Below, piece after piece: positions 58,851 through 64,000 of a stretch of DNA of 64,000 bases (position 1 is its first letter; every line of letters begins with the position of its first letter). Source of the DNA: Dipylidium caninum (lineage: Eukaryota; Platyhelminthes; Cestoda; Cyclophyllidea; Dipylidiidae). The DNA lies in NCBI GenBank assembly GCA_017562135.1, contig QEYB01000921.1, positions 992,001-1,056,000 on the forward strand. The letters run 5' to 3'. Both the position numbers and the translations under genes were made by a program. The notes beneath the pieces were generated by a model. It was given only the letters and a program-made list of their open reading frames with translations. It searched no databases and was not told where the DNA came from.

Positions 58851-60059
58851 GTGAGTCGCTCTTCCCTCTCCCCTTCCCCCTCCTACTCCTCATTTCTAAA
58901 CACGATTGAGGCTCATGTGTTAATGGCGATGGTGAATGCTAACAGTCTCCTTCGACTATTCTGCCTCGTGCATTGTTATTAACTCAAACTGTGTTTGTAA
59001 AATGGGTTCCGAGGAAGCAGCTGCCCTGAAGCCGGTGCATCCTCCTCCCTGCTCCTCCCCCTCCTCCTCTCCCTCGCCGCCCTGTCTCGTTCTGTAGAAG
59101 ACGAGGCTGAAATGGGAATGAATTTCACTAGCTTTTTCCAAAGGAAGCCATTCAACCTCTCTGCCTCATTACTCTGCTCTCATCTCTCCCTCTCTCTCCC
59201 GCTCTGAGTAACTAGTCGGCCCCACCAAACACAAAATCGCTTGCCAATCGTGTGTAATCACCGCAGGTTGAGACGCCCACTTCTCCGTTTCGTAATGATG
59301 ACGGGCGATACCCAGAGCCGTGTAGCACCACCCGCCCCCGCCCCACCTTCCATTCGACGCCGGGGCCTCCTTGCAATTTATCAACTTCTCTTAGACTCGC
59401 CGCCACAGGGCGTGTTAATAATCCGCCCTAGGGAAAGCCTCCACCCTACAAATGGTGAACAGCCCGAACATGTGATGCCATTGAGAGGCGGAGAGTGACA
59501 CAACCAGCACCTGTTTTTCCCATGGATAGCTGAATTGGTCAGATAGTTGCAGGGAAATGTAGCGTTGCTGGACGATACTCTCCGCCGGCGTTTGGCCCAC
59601 CCTACCGGCTGTTCTCGGGTGGGTTCGGCGCGCAGACTGTCCACTCCCCAGTCGGGACAGGAAATAGGTGTCGTCCGTAGGCCATTGCATAGACATCATT
59701 TGCTGCGATCCGCCATATCTGCGCATTATCCCGTTGAGTTTGACGCTAAATAGACAAGCAAGCGATGCTGTCAACTCGTCAAACCACTCCATTCCGCTGG
59801 TGCCCACTTAAAACCGCCGAATTAGTGGAAAAATGGCATATGTCGATGCTAAAGTCCCCTCAAGGGGTGGCAAACTTTATTTTTTCAACATCTCACTTGC
59901 CCTGCGCATCCACTTCATTATTCGTAACCTGTCATTCTTCCTCCTGACTGGCATTTGTATTAGCATTTGGAGGATTTTCATCGTTTCACTCTCCGTTTCC
60001 GATTGTCTTTGACGGTTTGACCAATCACCGCCCTGCTGCTTTTCATCAACTCCTTCCAG
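58851..60059. other. Between gene F pieces and gene G
   Basis: Pyrimidine-rich tracts near 59038-59097 lead to a possible exon at 59098 (QDEAEMGMNF... ending at a TGA near 59206). An ATG near 59002 (MGSEEAAALKP) precedes a possible donor, but the phases do not join. The first coding exon of gene G is expected here and was not identified. Confidence 0.35.
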
Positions 60060-61980
60060 ACCATCACCAATGCCCCGAGAACGCCCACCGATCGAGGAGG
60101 CGCCGCTCTTCCTCCTCTTCCAGTTCCTCCTCCTCTTCCTCCTCCTCCAGTTCCTCTCGACAAAACGGTTCGTGCGGAGTCTACACCACTAACCTGTCAA
60201 TTTCATTTGCACCATCGAGTGCTGGTGGTGAAACTTTCGCCACCACATTGTAAACACACTGTTCAGGGAGAGACGTCAGCCATCAAAATGAATTTTTGCG
60301 TGTTAGAGAAAAATGTGGTTACATTGAGGTCATGTTCACGCGTTTGACCCCAAGTCCAAGGATTTTTCGAGCACTCCTTCGGGGCAAACATGTTTTGGCG
60401 GTCAATTCTCCAGGCCTCAGCCCCGTGGATGTCTTGAGAGACTTCACTTTAAACCAGAAAGTAATCCCATTTCCTTTGCCAACTCACTCCACTCGTTCTT
60501 TTCAGGCTTTCTTCCCATGAAGCACAAGGTGGGTTGTCCGCTCTACCGTTCGTCGTCGTCGTCTTCGGACTCATCATCGTCGAGTTCGTCTTCCGAGCCA
60601 GGTTCAAGCTTGACCACAGGGCCTACACGCTTTCATAATGGCTAAATTAAATAATTGTTGTAATGTCCCTGTAGCTTTTGGGAAGATGATGAAGCAAAGG
60701 AAGGAACCGCGAGGAAAGTCCCGTCCTCGACGAGCCATGTCTTCCTCCCCACCGACTACCAAAAGTGTGTAAATTCGACTAGATGCAGACTTGTTTGTTC
60801 GCTGTGCCTTCCACTAACTTGGGACACCTAAGACAACCAGATTTTTCCCCATTTGTAACTGTACAGCAGCCTGAAATGTATTTTCCACTGTAGGTGGACA
60901 TTACCATCCGCACCATCACCATCACAGACCGCCTCGCTCATCGAGTTCGTCGTCGTCGTCATCGTCAAGTTCGGACTCGGTGTCACCTCGGCACCGTAAT
61001 TTTCTCCTCCCCTCCCCGTCCCCAAAACCGCCTTTCTGACCCTCGCTTCCTTCTCAACTTGTGTTCCCTTTTAGCACGTTACGGCGCACGACAGAACAGC
61101 AAGGCAAACCGCCACTTCAGGCCACGTTAGTGGAAATTCGTTCTTTTTCCCCTTCCAATTGCACGATATTAACCTTTCGGCGTGTTGTATGTGCGAGAAT
61201 TGGCCTCAATTTAAAAGTGCTACACCCTCGAAAAATTGGGGTCAACTCGAGAATAATCTGCCATCTCCTTATTTAGCGCCGCCACCAAATAAGCCCATGA
61301 AGGTTATTCGACGCCGGCCATCCTCGAGTTCGTCGAGTTCCAGCTCCGGTAAGCTCATCCTCTGCCCTGTTCCGGCGTCGGGAGGCATAAAATGGCCTCG
61401 AAAGTTGCCCCACTTGAGCTCTGGTGCCATTGCACCATGGCTACTTGGCTGAAAAGATCGAGGTTAGAGAGCAAAGAAGAGGCGCACCTTAAAAATGGTC
61501 TATCAACATCGAGTATTCGGTGGGATGACGAATTTTGCCACTTAAGCCGAGTGAAGTGGCCTTTGAAGCGGTTGATTAGCTTTGACGCACCCTGACTCAT
61601 TCCCTAATTACTTTCTGCACCGTTTATGTGAATTTGAGCAGTGCTGTTTGGTGGAATGGGACAATTTTATTCAATTGCGTAATGCTTCTTCTTCTTGCTT
61701 TTCGCGCATAAACAGACTCGGGACACCGCCGCAAGCACATAAAGAAGACTACGAAGAAGAATCCACACTCGCGATCACACACCAAAGGTGAATTAATGTT
61801 GTCCAGCGAAGGGCCTTGCAATGCCCTTTCGTGATGCTTCTTTAAACTTTGTCCTTCACGTTAAAAAGCGAAGGAAGATTTGATGCCGCAGCGTCAAAGA
61901 GCATCAATTCCAACTTCATTTCTGCCTTTTTAGAGAAGTCATCAAAGTCTCGCTCAAAGGTGAAACATTTACGCTTATAG
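60060..61980 (+). CDS. Micro-exon gene G: His/Ser/Lys-rich protein (5' incomplete)
   Basis: Eight exons, all phase 1: 60060-60167, 60506-60601, 60675-60764, 60894-60995, 61075-61125, 61277-61348, 61716-61787 and 61934-61980 (TAG 61978-61980), about 212 aa seen. Four exons have the same order, a basic block followed by a Ser run: HRSRRRR then Ser; KHKVGCPLYR then Ser/Asp; GHYHPHHHHHRPPR then Ser; PPPPNKPMKVIRRRP then Ser. Between and after them come basic exons (KQRKEPRGKSRPRR, RYGARQNSKANRHFRP, SGHRRKHIKKTTKKNPHSR) and the tail SKSRSKVKHLRL. The repeated exon plan implies internal exon duplication. An AATAAA lies 74 bases past the stop. The first coding exon is missing. The family is unknown. 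Confidence 0.72.
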
Positions 61981-62053
61981 ATGGCAAAACATTGCAGTGA
62001 GAACTGTCTGACACTTTGGCTCACTTACATTCCTACCTTTTGGCAAACTTCTT

Positions 62054-62059
62054 AATAAA
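62054..62059 (+). promoter_or_regulatory. Polyadenylation signal AATAAA of gene G
   Basis: TTAATAAATAA located 74 bases after the gene G stop codon, supporting the placement of the 3' end. Confidence 0.55.
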
Positions 62060-64000
62060 TAATCTGTTAGGTTAATTCTGTCCCTTATTTTCAACTTGAA
62101 TTCAAAAATAAATAAATCAAGCCGCATACCAGAGACTTGAGTTAATGCAGATGTTTTCTTCTGTGGCTCTACGGTTTATGAGGAATCGTATGACGTGGTA
62201 GATTATATTATAACATTGAAGTGATTTACATATCACTAAAACCGAGATCGTTACCTTGTGCTACTTAATTATATTCAGTAGAGAGACGTTAGGCGACCAC
62301 AGCGACATAATGAGTAAGCAACCTATTTGGAGAGAGATTTAAGCAGCTAAGTTCCCTTAAGCCCACTAAAAATTAAAGGGGGCGAGGTAGAAATGATTTT
62401 TCAGTCTTACACCTAGTAGGTAATTTTTTAACGGCGAAGAGGCGATGAGAAAGGTTTGCATACTAAATAAGATGTTTGAAGAATCGAAATCATTCCTGTG
62501 GCTTGCGCTTCTTGGTACGCGAATGTCTGTCTCCTCCAGCGAGTGTGTTCTGTGTGCCGTGTAATGCAGGCGGCCGAAAGCAGTACCTCGATTACATTAC
62601 AGGCTTAAAGAGGGAAAATTGGAGACGAGTGGCAATTGTCGCCATCTATAAGACCTCTAAAACTAGAAGCGCTGCCGCTGAGTTCTTTTTAAATGTATCT
62701 AGCTTTGAGAGCCTCTGTTGGGCTACGCGAGCACAAAGGAGAGATGCAGTTGTCAGCACTAAGAAAATTGACTACCCCACATATCACCACCAGTTTTTGG
62801 CTGTCATCATGAGAAATTGACTTCAAAGAAGATTAGTGGTGTTACTCGTTTCCCCACCTGTCGCAATTGAGGGAGCCGTAGGTTCTCTCCCGAAGCAGTC
62901 AACCACTTCTGGAGAGTAAGATTGCACAATTCCACCTCTCAAGGTGGGATATTACGAACCCATTCGACGTCATTTCTATGCATAGGGGAGGTATTTGCCT
63001 TGGCTCATAGCTACTGTCGATTCGAAGCCCCTTCCTGTGGTTCGGAAGGGGTGAGCGTCTCGTCACTTTCCCATTTGCCCTTGGGCGAAAGCCCGTCTTT
63101 CGCTTTGCAAAGCCATATTCTCAAAGACAGCGCTCTGGGGAGGCATCGTCTACTTCCCGCTTCAACGTCCGCTCAGGTCGACGCGGAGGCTCCACTCCAT
63201 GAGATAGGAAAGTCGCATCCGCAGGCAGTCACACCGCGCCCGGCGAGTGGGTAACAGGCCAGCCACACACCCGAACTTCGCATATCCCATCCAAATCCAT
63301 ACACGCACACACATACACGCAGTGCGTTGAAATCTATGAAAAGAGCATTGAATGGAGATAGCGAAAGTTTTCGTATTGTTCAGCCGAAATAATTTTCAAT
63401 GGATTCTACAAATTTCTTCCAACGACCGGGGCAACTCATAATCCCTTTTTGAAAGAAATATTTCCATATGGAGTCAACAACCTATTCGAAGTTTATCATA
63501 ACACCATTTTTGTTAATGTATTTTTGTCTTACAAATAATTTTTGGTTAAGAAAAAGGAAACAGTGGGCCGAGTAGGAATCGGATGAATATGGAGGATGTG
63601 GTAAAATTCCCTAGCGTAGAGGAGTTATTTTATTTAGCAGCAGTAATTTCAGCTTCAGCGTTATCATCATGCAGTAATGTTGCGTCTCACCGAGTGAAAA
63701 AAGCTGGTTGTGTTTTTTTAAAAGTTGCTTCTCAAAAACGACTATGGGACTGCGAGGCGCGGTGCGGTTATGGTTTTAGGCATTCCACCCTATGCCAAGC
63801 ACAACTTTTTCTGATGAAATCTCGGCTTAAGAGCCTATTCTGAGGCATCCACTAGAGCTTTTTGTCCAATTTCAAATTTCCCATCACAACATTCTCTTAG
63901 TAAGGGTCAGATTTGCCTCAGAGGTGGGAGGACCAGGCTCTCGGGGTCCACAATTTGCCTCTTTCCTTACCACTTTTTCTTAAGGGATCCCCTTTTCATC
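62060..64000. other. Right end, no confident gene
   Basis: AT-rich. Open frames at 62476-62820 and 63583-63843 (plus) have moderately protein-like composition, but no family, splice sites or poly(A) support. A CA-rich stretch lies near 63300-63320. Confidence 0.4.

Overview
The window is eukaryotic nuclear DNA: every recognisable gene is split by GT-AG introns. Two features suggest a parasitic flatworm (Neodermata, probably a tapeworm). The conserved genes contain introns of only 26-41 bases, and the right-hand part is full of tiny, frame-preserving exons like those of flatworm micro-exon genes. The taxon is an inference; no species-specific marker was recognised.

Bases 1-16,300 hold five compact conserved genes. 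They are the 3' part of striatin (+, ends 4411), TMEM242 (+, ends 5987), PDCD10/CCM3 (-, 6720-7633), a PAF-acetylhydrolase IB catalytic-subunit homologue (-, 11091-13732) and LCMT1 (+, 14538-16252). Three of them converge on protein phosphatase 2A: striatin is a PP2A regulatory subunit, PDCD10 belongs to the same STRIPAK complex, and LCMT1 methylates the PP2A catalytic tail. The PAF-AH homologue keeps its Ser-Asp-His triad but has replaced both oxyanion-hole residues. A possible single-pass membrane protein exon lies at 10227-10455 (-). The striatin exons show single-base frame breaks at short homopolymers, so assembly indels are likely.

Bases 16,300-24,000 are gene-poor. They contain one convincing small gene (18605-18928, 107 aa, MG- start plus a CCC cluster, possibly doubly acylated) and a weaker 49-codon open frame (19765-19914).

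Bases 24,000-62,000 hold the most unusual content: at least six consecutive plus-strand genes (called A-G here) that share one design. They have a very short first coding exon (10-22 nt where found) and many small exons of 9 to about 320 nt. Nearly all lengths are multiples of three, and nearly all junctions fall after the first base of a codon (phase 1). The products are low-complexity and highly charged: Lys/Arg/His-rich, poly-Ser and Cys-rich. I recognise no known family. Gene A alternates acidic exons with basic Pro-rich exons; gene D carries a protamine-like Arg/Cys/His segment; genes B, C, E and G carry long Ser runs next to Lys/His/Arg blocks. The layout suggests a tandemly expanded, rapidly evolving family built by shuffling phase-1 exons.

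Bases 62,000-64,000 contain nothing I can assign.
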